This document shows positions 1 through 6,357 of a stretch of DNA of 7,326 nt, in pieces (position 1 is the first letter of the stretch; each line of letters starts with the position of its first letter). This DNA comes from Pseudomonadota bacterium. GTDB taxonomy: Bacteria; Pseudomonadota; Gammaproteobacteria; Burkholderiales; Methylophilaceae. The stretch is from the NCBI GenBank assembly GCA_029549705.1, contig JAKPIR010000273.1, positions 1-7,326 of the forward strand, given 5' to 3'. Below the pieces are notes generated by a model. The model did not search any database. It saw only the letters and a list, made by a program, of their open reading frames with translations, and was not told where the DNA came from. A program made the translations under genes and the position numbers.

Positions 1-2190
1 CCTGCCGAGAACGCGGCGATTAAAAACAATACAGCGCCTGCCAAATGGACGTATGAAAATATAGAACACATGAAAACTCAACTTAAACAATTGGGTTTAG
101 GCGTGGATTGGAATCGCGAAATTGCCACCTGCAAACCTGAGTACTACAAGTGGGAGCAATGGCTATTTACTGAATTATTCAAAAAAGGGCTCATCTATAA
201 AAAAACTTCTACCGTCAATTGGGATCCTGTAGATGGTACCGTGCTGGCCAATGAACAAGTGATTGATGGCCGGGGTTGGCGCAGTGGCGCATTAGTTGAA
301 AAGCGCGATATTCCACAATATTTCATGAAAATCACGGCCTACGCTGAAGAATTACTCAACGACTTAGATGAGTTGGACGGCTGGCCTGAGCAGGTAAAAA
401 CCATGCAACGCAACTGGATAGGTAAAAGCTACGGTTGTGAGGTGGAGTTTCCGATTTTAGGGCAAACTGGCAACTTAAAAGTGTACACCACGCGCCCAGA
501 CACGCTCATGGGTGCAACCTATGTTGCCGTGGCCGCTGAACATGCTTTGGCAACCCTTGCCGCACAAGACAACCCTGCACTGGCTGAATTTATCGCCGAA
601 TGTAAGCGCGGCAGTGTGGCCGAAGCCGATGTGGCGACAGCCGAGAAAAAAGGCATGGCGACTGGTTTATTTGTGACGCATCCACTCAATGGCGAGCAAT
701 TGCCGGTGTGGGTAGCCAACTATGTATTGGCCAGCTATGGTGAAGGCGCTGTGATGGCAGTGCCTGCCCATGATGAGCGCGATTTTGAATTTGCAAAAAA
801 ATATAACTTACCCATTAAAACAGTCATTAAAAAAACCAATGCTGATGTATTACCTATGACGGAACATGGCATTTTGTTTAATTCAGGTGCGTTTAATACG
901 CTAGATTTTGAAGGGGCTGGCACGGCGATTGCCGAAGCACTTTCGGCTAAAAAACTTGGTAAACGCCGCACACAATATCGCCTGCGCGATTGGGGCGTTT
1001 CGCGCCAACGTTACTGGGGCTGCCCGATTCCCATTATCCACTGTGAAAAATGTGGTGAAGTCCCCGTACCTGCTGAACAACTGCCAGTGGTTTTGCCTGA
1101 AAACGTGGTGATGGATGGCGTAGGCTCACCCATTAAAAAAGACCCTAGCTTTTATGAAACCACTTGCCCCACTTGCGGCGGCCAAGCCACGCGTGAAACC
1201 GATACGCTCGACACTTTTTTTGAGTCGTCCTGGTATTTTGCGCGTTATGCAAGCTTTGACAGCACAACAGCCATGGCGGATGCACGCGCCAATTACTGGC
1301 TGCCAGTTGACCAATACGTAGGCGGTATAGAGCATGCCATTCTGCATTTGCTCTATGCGCGCTTTTTTAACAAACTCATGCGTGATGCTGGGTTGCTGAA
1401 TAATGATGAGCCTTTCACCAACCTGCTCACCCAAGGCATGGTGCTAAAAGATGGTTCAAAAATGAGTAAATCAAAAGGCAATACGGTTGACCCGCAAGAA
1501 CTGATTGATACCTATGGTGCTGATACGGCACGTCTTTTTATGATGTTTGCGGCCCCACCTGAGCAAAGCCTAGAGTGGGCAGATAGTGGCGTTGAAGGCG
1601 CTAACCGCTTTTTACGTAGACTCTGGAAAGCCGTGTACGACCATGTAGAAGTAGGACAAATTGCAGCCTACACACAAGGCGAACTGACGGCCGAACTCAA
1701 AGCAATACGCTTGCAATTACATTGCACCATTGAAAAAGTCGCTGATGATTATGGCCGTCGCCATAGTTTTAATACAGCCATTTCATCGGTGATGGAACTC
1801 ATGAACGCACTGGCAAAAATTGAAAGCACAAATGAAGTAACACGTGCCGTGCGTCAAGAAGTTCTGCAAAATGTAGCGCTGCTACTCTCACCCATTGTGC
1901 CGCACATCTGCCAAGCCATTTGGGCTGAACTATGCCCGCACAGCCACATTCTCGATGCTGGCTGGCCGGTCGCGGACCAATCCGCCATGGTGCAAGATAG
2001 TGTGGAATACGTGATTCAAGTCAATGGTAAATTACGTGGTAGCATCACTGTTGCAAAAACCGAGACAAAAGATGCGCTAGAAAAATTGGCCTTACAACAA
2101 CCGTTTGTGCAAAAATTCATCACGGACAACATGACCGTTCGTAAAATCATTGTGGTGCCCAATAAACTTATTAACATTGTCGTAAGCTAA
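1..2190 (+). CDS. leuS: leucyl-tRNA synthetase (LeuRS), 5'-truncated by the window edge
   Basis: Class I aminoacyl-tRNA synthetase that charges tRNA-Leu with leucine in the cytoplasm and edits mischarged tRNA. Frame 1 is open from the first base and begins PAENAAIKNNTAPAKW, which aligns near residue 84 of E. coli LeuRS, so the Met at 70 is internal and the HIGH-motif end lies upstream. Visible parts: CP1 editing domain with TTRPDT (487-504) and HDERD (769-783), whose last Asp matches the editing aspartate; a zinc ribbon CEKC...CPTC (Cys codons at 1042, 1051, 1165, 1174), as in Thermus LeuRS but lost in E. coli; KMSKS (1459-1473); anticodon-binding helices; and a C-terminal domain with QVNGKLRG. 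Oddity: only about five residues separate QGMVL from KMSKS, so the roughly 50-residue leucine-specific insert of E. coli LeuRS is absent. The fragment is 729 residues, implying about 813 in full against 860 in E. coli. The stop is followed 32 bases later by lptE. Confidence 0.98.
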   Translation, partial: PAENAAIKNNTAPAKWTYENIEHMKTQLKQLGLGVDWNREIATCKPEYYKWEQWLFTELFKKGLIYKKTSTVNWDPVDGTVLANEQVIDGRGWRSGALVEKRDIPQYFMKITAYAEELLNDLDELDGWPEQVKTMQRNWIGKSYGCEVEFPILGQTGNLKVYTTRPDTLMGATYVAVAAEHALATLAAQDNPALAEFIAECKRGSVAEADVATAEKKGMATGLFVTHPLNGEQLPVWVANYVLASYGEGAVMAVPAHDERDFEFAKKYNLPIKTVIKKTNADVLPMTEHGILFNSGAFNTLDFEGAGTAIAEALSAKKLGKRRTQYRLRDWGVSRQRYWGCPIPIIHCEKCGEVPVPAEQLPVVLPENVVMDGVGSPIKKDPSFYETTCPTCGGQATRETDTLDTFFESSWYFARYASFDSTTAMADARANYWLPVDQYVGGIEHAILHLLYARFFNKLMRDAGLLNNDEPFTNLLTQGMVLKDGSKMSKSKGNTVDPQELIDTYGADTARLFMMFAAPPEQSLEWADSGVEGANRFLRRLWKAVYDHVEVGQIAAYTQGELTAELKAIRLQLHCTIEKVADDYGRRHSFNTAISSVMELMNALAKIESTNEVTRAVRQEVLQNVALLLSPIVPHICQAIWAELCPHSHILDAGWPVADQSAMVQDSVEYVIQVNGKLRGSITVAKTETKDALEKLALQQPFVQKFITDNMTVRKIIVVPNKLINIVVS

Positions 2191-2222
2191 AATTAAGCAG
2201 GCTAACTCTGGCAGGAATACCT

Positions 2223-2735
2223 ATGAAAAAACATGTCATGCAATATACAAGCTTTAAACTGATTTGCTTATTTTTATTGAGCACGACGATTGCTGCATGC
2301 GGGTTTCAACTGCGTGGTGTGGCAAATTTGTCTTTTAAATCGGTATTTGTGCAGGGCAGTATTTTGAGCATTTCGAGAGAACTCAATCAATCTTTCAAAA
2401 CCAACGGTATTCAGGTAGTAAACAGCACTGAAGATGCAGAGTTACTCATTGAAATGCTCAATGAGAACAATGAAAAGCGCATTTTGTCACTGAGCGGCGG
2501 TGGTGTTGTGCGCGAGTACGAGCTCAATTACCGCGTGAGTTTCAGAACGCGTGACCCCGCAAGCGAAACTTGGAGCGCCCCGCAAACCGTGCAAGCACGC
2601 CGAGATTTTTCATATAACGATAACGCCTTGCTCGGCAAGTTAGATGAAGAAAACAAACTCAACGCAGACATGCGTAGTGATGCCGTACGTGAAATTATGC
2701 GCAGGTTATCCGCCATTAAAGTCACACCAAAATAA
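2223..2735 (+). CDS. lptE: LPS-assembly lipoprotein LptE
   Basis: LptE (formerly RlpB) is the outer-membrane lipoprotein that plugs the LptD beta-barrel and helps insert lipopolysaccharide into the outer leaflet. The 170-residue product starts with a lipoprotein signal peptide: basic MKKH, a hydrophobic stretch around residues 13-23, then lipobox IAAC with the acylated Cys at 26. CGFQLRG directly after cleavage is the family signature. The rest matches the LptE fold: a middle strand region and the late segment with RRDFSYNDNALLGKLDEEN followed by an amphipathic helix ending in MRRLSAI. Length is close to the usual 165-195. The start at 2223 is supported by AGGA at 2213-2216, six bases upstream; Met6 (2238) is a poorer alternative. 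It lies 32 bases after leuS and 12 before holA, a widely conserved order, so it is probably co-transcribed with both. Confidence 0.95.
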   Translation: MKKHVMQYTSFKLICLFLLSTTIAACGFQLRGVANLSFKSVFVQGSILSISRELNQSFKTNGIQVVNSTEDAELLIEMLNENNEKRILSLSGGGVVREYELNYRVSFRTRDPASETWSAPQTVQARRDFSYNDNALLGKLDEENKLNADMRSDAVREIMRRLSAIKVTPK

Positions 2736-2747
2736 GCATTATTCCCC

Positions 2748-3761
2748 ATGCAAATCTTAGCTACGCAGCTTGATAAGCATTTATCACAAGGCTTAAAACC
2801 ACTTTACGTTTTAGTCGGGGGCGAGCCACTCGCCCAACGTGAATGTTTAGACGCACTCCGCGCCGCTGCCCGCAAACAAGGTTATGAAGAGCGCACCAGT
2901 TCAACCGTTGAGCGCAATTTTAATTGGCAACAAATTGAAGCTTACGGCCAGTCTATTTCGCTATTTGCCAGCTTGCGCCTGCTTGAAATCCACATCCCCA
3001 ATGGCAAACCTGGCGTAGACGGCGGCAAAGCATTACAAGCCTTAGCCAGCAAACCCATACCAGATACCACCGTGGTGATTATTTTGCCAAAACTTGAGCG
3101 CGAAGCCAAAAACAGCGCATGGTTTAACGCGCTTGAGCAGCACGCGATGGTGATTGCGAATGACGAAGTAAGCGCAGCCAATTTACCTAAATGGATAGCC
3201 GCGAGGCTTGCAGAGCAAGGCCAACAAGCCAGCCAACAAACGCTTGATTTTTTAGCCAACCAAGTAGAGGGCAACTTGCTGGCAGCTAACCAAGAAGTGC
3301 AAAAACTCGGCCTACTTTACCCGCGAGGCGAACTGACAGACGAAGCCGTGCGTGAAGCCGTGCTGAATGTGTCGCGCTTTGACGCCTTTCAACTCGGTGA
3401 AGCCGTGCTGTTGGGCGATGCCGCCCGCACTGCCCGCATTTTACAAGGCCTGCAAGATGAAGGCGAAAACCCAGTGGCTGTGATGAGCCCGCTGATGTGG
3501 GTGTTGCGACCTTTGGTGCGCGTAAAACAAGCCGAGATGCGCAATGAGAATATTCAAACCGCCATGACTAACGCCCGCATTTTTGGCGACAAACAAGCCC
3601 TCACCAAACGCGCATTAGCAAGACTAAGCCTGCGCCAGCTTGAAGCAGCCTTACAAAAACTCGCTGACATTGATAAAACCGCCAAAGGTGTAATGTTGGG
3701 CGATGCTTGGCTGGAAATTTCGCGGCTTTGCTTTGGATTGGCGAAGGTACGGGGGCGGTGA
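2748..3761 (+). CDS. holA: DNA polymerase III subunit delta
   Basis: Delta is the clamp-loader subunit that opens the beta sliding clamp during chromosome replication. The 337-residue product is close to the 343 of E. coli HolA and aligns throughout: an N-terminal AAA+-like domain beginning LKPLYVLVGGEPLAQRE; the SISLFASLRLLEI segment, whose SLFAS corresponds to the beta-clamp-binding region of E. coli delta (SLFASR); a middle part with AWFNALE and LPKWIAARL; EGNLLAANQEVQKLGLLYP; then the C-terminal collar helices with SRFDAFQLGEAVLLGD. As in other delta subunits there is no intact Walker A ATP site. The start lies 12 bases after the lptE stop. I see no Shine-Dalgarno sequence in the short gap, so translation may depend on coupling to lptE. 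The stop TGA at 3759-3761 is followed by the long gene-poor interval before proA. Confidence 0.96.
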   Translation: MQILATQLDKHLSQGLKPLYVLVGGEPLAQRECLDALRAAARKQGYEERTSSTVERNFNWQQIEAYGQSISLFASLRLLEIHIPNGKPGVDGGKALQALASKPIPDTTVVIILPKLEREAKNSAWFNALEQHAMVIANDEVSAANLPKWIAARLAEQGQQASQQTLDFLANQVEGNLLAANQEVQKLGLLYPRGELTDEAVREAVLNVSRFDAFQLGEAVLLGDAARTARILQGLQDEGENPVAVMSPLMWVLRPLVRVKQAEMRNENIQTAMTNARIFGDKQALTKRALARLSLRQLEAALQKLADIDKTAKGVMLGDAWLEISRLCFGLAKVRGR

Positions 3762-3776
3762 TTTTGATTTTAATAC

Positions 3777-3801
3777 GGCGCATATGTTTCGTTAATGCGC
3801 C
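3777..3801 (+). terminator. hairpin downstream of holA, possible weak terminator
   Basis: GGCGCAT (3777-3783) and ATGCGCC (3795-3801) form a perfect 7-bp GC-rich stem with an 11-base loop, 15 bases after the holA stop. The position suits transcript termination or 3'-end protection of the leuS-lptE-holA mRNA. The downstream bases CTTTGC are a poor U-tract, so it is not a textbook intrinsic terminator. Confidence 0.35.
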
Positions 3802-3877
3802 CTTTGCTAGCTGCTCAAGGTGCGTATCAAAGCGGAAAGATGCTGATGAGTAATGATGATGCTTGTACATGTCGTAA

Positions 3878-4045
3878 ATGATTGAATTTGAAGTGCGTAA
3901 AATTTGGATTTACATAATTAGTGCTTTTATACTTGGACTTTCACATAACTGGCTGAAAATATCATTCAATACACACGTCTCGTTAGGAATTGTTATTTCA
4001 TATGCAATCTTACTTAGATTTGTTGCCGAAAAATATGGAAAATAA
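3878..4045 (+). CDS. hypothetical small membrane protein (55 aa)
   Basis: I do not recognise this gene. The frame encodes 55 residues starting MIEFEVRKIW with two hydrophobic stretches, about residues 9-22 (IWIYIISAFILGLS) and 34-46 (VSLGIVISYAILL), joined by a polar segment and ending RFVAEKYGK. The pattern of two short membrane helices with basic ends resembles real small membrane proteins more than random read-through. An in-frame TAA directly precedes the ATG, so no longer start is possible. By my hand count GC is about 29%, with several ATA, GGA and AGA codons, unlike the neighbouring genes; this fits foreign origin or unselected AT-rich DNA. I see no good Shine-Dalgarno site. The start overlaps by ATGA the end of an upstream 28-codon frame (3795-3881), which could allow coupling. 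The gene is unproven. Confidence 0.4.
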   Translation: MIEFEVRKIWIYIISAFILGLSHNWLKISFNTHVSLGIVISYAILLRFVAEKYGK

Positions 4046-4074
4046 AAAATCAATCGGGGGTCACTAAGCGAAGC

Positions 4075-4107
4075 GTAGGGTGTGCAAAACGCTGTATCTT
4101 GCACACC
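4075..4107 (+). repeat. REP-like palindrome, left copy (GTAG-headed)
   Basis: GTAG at 4075-4078 is followed directly by GGTGTGCAA (4079-4087), an 11-base loop, and TTGCACACC (4099-4107), a perfect 9-bp stem. A GTAG-type tetranucleotide at the foot of an imperfect or perfect palindrome is the hallmark of REP elements mobilised by RAYT (TnpA-REP) transposases. The flanking AAGCGAAGCG is also repeat-like. No RAYT gene lies in the window. Copies elsewhere in the genome would be needed to prove it is a repeat family. Confidence 0.55.
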
Positions 4108-4120
4108 GTATTTGAACATT

Positions 4121-4151
4121 TGGTGGGCAAATAAACTCCTTTTGCCCACCA
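4121..4151 (-). repeat. REP-like palindrome, right copy (inverted)
   Basis: TGGTGGGCAAA (4121-4131) and TTTGCCCACCA (4141-4151) form a perfect 11-bp stem with a 9-base loop. Read on the - strand it begins GTATGGTGGGCAAA, close to the left copy GTAGGGTGTGCAA. The two palindromes therefore face each other across 13 bases, like the paired REPs of a BIME. It could also act as a transcript-end hairpin, but no T-run follows. Confidence 0.55.
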
Positions 4152-4152
4152 T

Positions 4153-4186
4153 ACAAAAAACCTGCAATGCCAACAAAAAAACCTGC
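4153..4186. repeat. short direct repeat ACAAAAAA(A)CCTGC
   Basis: ACAAAAAACCTGC at 4153-4165 recurs as ACAAAAAAACCTGC at 4173-4186, differing by one A. It sits immediately right of the inverted REP-like pair. It may be a slippage duplication; I see no function for it. Confidence 0.4.
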
Positions 4187-4224
4187 TTAATTTTTAATCA
4201 ATTTAGCACAACTTCATTTTAACA

Positions 4225-4259
4225 CCTCTGCAAGCCAGTATACGTGCAGCTTACAGAGG
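4225..4259 (+). promoter_or_regulatory. hairpin upstream of proA, part of an attenuator-like structure
   Basis: CCTCTG-C-AAGC (4225-4235) pairs with GCTT-A-CAGAGG (4249-4259): 6 bp, one mismatch, 4 bp, with a 13-base loop. Its right arm AGAGG (4255-4259) can pair instead with CCTCT (4268-4272), the left side of the next hairpin, so the two structures are mutually exclusive on paper. This resembles leader attenuation or the body of a small terminated RNA. I cannot match it to a named RNA family. Confidence 0.4.
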
Positions 4260-4262
4260 CAT

Positions 4263-4284
4263 AAAAACCTCTCGAGGGATTTTT
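4263..4284 (+). terminator. candidate intrinsic terminator upstream of proA
   Basis: AAAAA (4263-4267), a short hairpin CCT-CTCG-AGG (4268-4277), then GA and TTTTT (4280-4284). The A-run and T-run can extend the stem, and the near-symmetry means it could work on both strands. The GC part of the stem is only about 3-4 bp, so efficiency is uncertain. It would stop transcripts arriving from upstream before proA, leaving proA to its own promoter at 4332-4360. Confidence 0.4.
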
Positions 4285-4331
4285 GTGTGATTTTAATGAT
4301 TCAATTTCATTAAAAACGCCCACTAAATGTG

Positions 4332-4360
4332 CTGTTAAAACTCCCCTAAAAACGTATAAT
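4332..4360 (+). promoter_or_regulatory. sigma-70-type promoter for proA
   Basis: A perfect -10 box TATAAT lies at 4355-4360. The best -35 at 17-base spacing is CTGTTA (4332-4337), which matches TTGACA at only three positions. The usual distance from the -10 box would put the transcription start at about 4367, the A of the proA ATG itself, predicting a leaderless or nearly leaderless mRNA. Confidence 0.5.
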
Positions 4361-4366
4361 CACAGC

Positions 4367-5623
4367 ATGAATATTCAAACCTATATGCAAAACATTGGCA
4401 TTGAAGCGCGTAAAGCTTCACGCGCGATGGCGATTGCTGATACCATTCAAAAAAACAATGCGTTGAACGCGATTGCCAAGGCGATTTTGCGTGAAAAAGA
4501 TGCGCTGCTGGCAGCCAACAAGCTTGATTTAGACGCAGCGCGTGCCAATGGCCTAGAGCCTGCAATGCTTGACCGTTTGGCGATTAGTGAAAAAACCATT
4601 GCCAGCATGGCTGAAGGGCTAACGCAAATCGCTAACCTTGCTGACCCTATCGGCGAGATGACGAATTTTAAATACATGCCAAGCGGCATTCAAATTGGCC
4701 AAATGCGTGTGCCTTTGGGTGTGATTGGCATTATTTATGAAGCCCGCCCAAACGTAACGGTGGATGCTGCCGGGCTGTGTATTAAATCTGGCAATGCAGC
4801 GATTTTGCGTGGCGGAAGTGAAGCGATTCGCTGTAACCAAGCTTTAGCTAAATTAGTGCATGAAGGCTTGGCTGCGGCTGGCTTGCCAAAATCTGCCGTG
4901 CAAGTGGTGGAAACCACCGACCGCGCGGCAGTGGGTGAACTGATTACCATGAAGCAATATGTGGATGTGATTGTGCCACGCGGCGGCAAGGGGCTGATTG
5001 AGCGCATTAGTAACGATGCACGTATTCCAGTCATCAAGCATTTAGATGGCAATTGCCACGTGTATGTAGATGACGATGCGGACTTTGACAAAGCCTTACG
5101 GATTTTAGAAAACAGCAAAACGCAACGACTAGGCACGTGTAATACGGCGGAATCGCTCTTGATTGCGCGCAGTGTGGCCAAAGAAATGTTGCCAAAATTG
5201 GCGGATATGCTCACCCAACATGGCATTGAAATTCGCGGCTGTGCGGAAACTTGCGTGCTAGTTAAAAATGCCAAACCAGCAACGGATGAAGACTATTACA
5301 CCGAATATTTAGCGGCGATTATTTCGTGCAAAGTGGTGAGTGGTTTGGATGAAGCGATTGCGCACATCAACCAGCATTCCAGCCAACATACCGAAGCGAT
5401 TGTGACTGAAAACTACACTACGGCTAGAAGGTTTTTACGCGAGGTGGATTCAAGTTCAGTGATGGTAAATGCCTCCACCCGCTTTGCCGATGGCTTTGAA
5501 TATGGCTTAGGCGCTGAAATCGGCATCTCCACCGACAAGCTGCACGCACGCGGCCCAGTGGGTTTAGAAGGGCTAACTTCGCTCAAATATGTGGTGCTGG
5601 GCGATGGACATGTGCGTGCGTAA
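4367..5623 (+). CDS. proA: gamma-glutamyl phosphate reductase (glutamate-5-semialdehyde dehydrogenase)
   Basis: ProA reduces gamma-glutamyl phosphate with NADPH to glutamate-5-semialdehyde, the second step of proline synthesis after ProB. From the ATG at 4367 the product is 418 residues, matching the 417 of E. coli ProA. Visible family features are VPLGVIGIIYEARPNVTVDA in the NADP-binding half, SGNAAILRGGSEA, VPRGGKGLIERI, the catalytic cysteine in QRLGTCNTAESLL (Cys258, codon 5138-5140), EVDSSSVMVNASTRFADG, and the C-terminal LGAEIGISTDKLHARGP. A TTG in frame at 4283 would add 28 residues, but these look non-coding and overlap the terminator-like T-run and the promoter, so I reject it. The ATG lacks a Shine-Dalgarno sequence and lies seven bases after a perfect TATAAT, so it may be translated from a leaderless mRNA. 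nadD follows after 34 bases. proB is not in the window. Confidence 0.97.
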   Translation: MNIQTYMQNIGIEARKASRAMAIADTIQKNNALNAIAKAILREKDALLAANKLDLDAARANGLEPAMLDRLAISEKTIASMAEGLTQIANLADPIGEMTNFKYMPSGIQIGQMRVPLGVIGIIYEARPNVTVDAAGLCIKSGNAAILRGGSEAIRCNQALAKLVHEGLAAAGLPKSAVQVVETTDRAAVGELITMKQYVDVIVPRGGKGLIERISNDARIPVIKHLDGNCHVYVDDDADFDKALRILENSKTQRLGTCNTAESLLIARSVAKEMLPKLADMLTQHGIEIRGCAETCVLVKNAKPATDEDYYTEYLAAIISCKVVSGLDEAIAHINQHSSQHTEAIVTENYTTARRFLREVDSSSVMVNASTRFADGFEYGLGAEIGISTDKLHARGPVGLEGLTSLKYVVLGDGHVRA

Positions 5624-5657
5624 TTAGACGTGCGCCATTGAGGCCTGCGAAAATCGA

Positions 5658-6317
5658 ATGAAAAAAATACCTGCTATTGGTATTCTCGGTGGCACTTTTA
5701 ACCCGATTCACTTTGGCCATTTGCGTATGGCTGAAGAACTCTCCGAAGCACTAAATTTCGATGAAGTACGTTTTATTCCTTCTGCCAACCCGCCGCACAA
5801 ACCCGCCCCTGCCGTAAGCGCCGAGCATCGGGCAGCAATGGTGAAATTGGCGATTGCTAGCAATTCAACTTTTAAGTTTGATGGCCGTGAACTTGCGCGC
5901 ACGGGCGCATCGTATACATTTGACACATTATCAAGCTTAAGAGAAGAGCTCGGCACACACGCCAGCATCACGCTTTTAATGGGAAATGATGCATTTACAA
6001 AACTTAACACCTGGCACCGTTGGGAAGAACTGCTGAACCTTTGCCATATTTGCTTGGTCGCAAGACCGCACGGCGCTTCAAAAAAAGCTGAGGGCTTATC
6101 AAAGGCACTTGAAAGCTACCGGCAAGCGCATTACACTGAAAACAGCGGTGATTTACTTGAACAAGCTTGCGGGTGCATCACGATGCAGAAAACGACGAGT
6201 CTTGACATTTCATCAACCGCCATACGCCATGCGTTGCGTAACAAGCATTCGGTGCGTTATCTATTGCCAGATGCGTTACTGGAATACATGAAGCTTCATC
6301 AACTTTATTATGTGTAA
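5658..6317 (+). CDS. nadD: nicotinate-nucleotide adenylyltransferase
   Basis: NadD joins nicotinate mononucleotide and ATP to give deamido-NAD and pyrophosphate, the step shared by de novo and salvage NAD synthesis. The 219-residue product (213 in E. coli) is a nucleotidyltransferase Rossmann-fold enzyme. GGTFNPIHFGHLR at residues 11-23 carries the HxGH nucleotide-binding motif (His18, His21). FIPSANPPHK follows, then the LMGNDAF region with WHRWEEL, and DISSTAIR (residues 183-190) is the C-terminal ATP-phosphate-binding motif. The gene lies 34 bases after proA with no terminator between, so the two are probably co-transcribed. The only purine-rich stretch upstream, GAGG at 5640-5643, is 14 bases from the ATG and rather distant for a ribosome binding site. 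In many proteobacteria rsfS and rlmH come next; here an M48 protease gene follows after 40 bases. Confidence 0.97.
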   Translation: MKKIPAIGILGGTFNPIHFGHLRMAEELSEALNFDEVRFIPSANPPHKPAPAVSAEHRAAMVKLAIASNSTFKFDGRELARTGASYTFDTLSSLREELGTHASITLLMGNDAFTKLNTWHRWEELLNLCHICLVARPHGASKKAEGLSKALESYRQAHYTENSGDLLEQACGCITMQKTTSLDISSTAIRHALRNKHSVRYLLPDALLEYMKLHQLYYV

Positions 6318-6357
6318 CCGTTTCAGACCTAACATTACTGAAGTAAGAGAGTGAACA

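Larger units (their letters stand above)
3762..4366. other. gene-poor interval between holA and proA
   Basis: This 605-base stretch holds no recognised conserved gene. In order it contains a 7-bp hairpin just after holA (3777-3801), a small AT-rich ORF (3878-4045), two REP-like palindromes facing each other (4075-4107 and 4121-4151), a short direct repeat (4153-4186), a two-hairpin terminator-like structure (4225-4284), and a promoter immediately upstream of proA (4332-4360). It is visibly richer in A and T than the flanking genes. In many betaproteobacteria holA and proA lie closer together, so I infer this is an insertion-tolerant spot in an otherwise conserved gene cluster. Confidence 0.7.

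Noticed and set aside
1126..1434. 102-codon frame on the - strand inside leuS
   Set aside because: It is antisense to conserved LeuRS catalytic-domain sequence and has no independent support.
3601..3870. 89-codon frame on the - strand over the holA 3' end
   Set aside because: About 60% of it is antisense to holA, and the remainder (MYKHHHYSSAS...) shows no recognisable feature.
3878..4151. Possible integron gene cassette: small AT-rich ORF followed by a palindromic structure
   Set aside because: I looked for attC core sites (RYYYAAC and GTTRRRY in the right arrangement) and did not find a convincing pair. The palindromes fit REP elements better.
3910..4176. 88-codon frame on the - strand across the small membrane ORF and the REP-like palindromes
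   Set aside because: It reads through both palindromes, giving repeat-derived peptide, and has no domain-like pattern. The + strand frame at 3878-4045 has the more protein-like hydrophobic profile.
4283..4366. Upstream TTG start extending proA by 28 residues
   Set aside because: The extension matches no ProA N-terminus, starts inside the T-run of a terminator-like hairpin, and spans the -10 box. The ATG at 4367 gives the family's normal length.
4735..5274. 179-codon frame on the - strand inside proA
   Set aside because: It is a shadow of the strongly conserved proA coding frame and its peptide has no recognisable motif.
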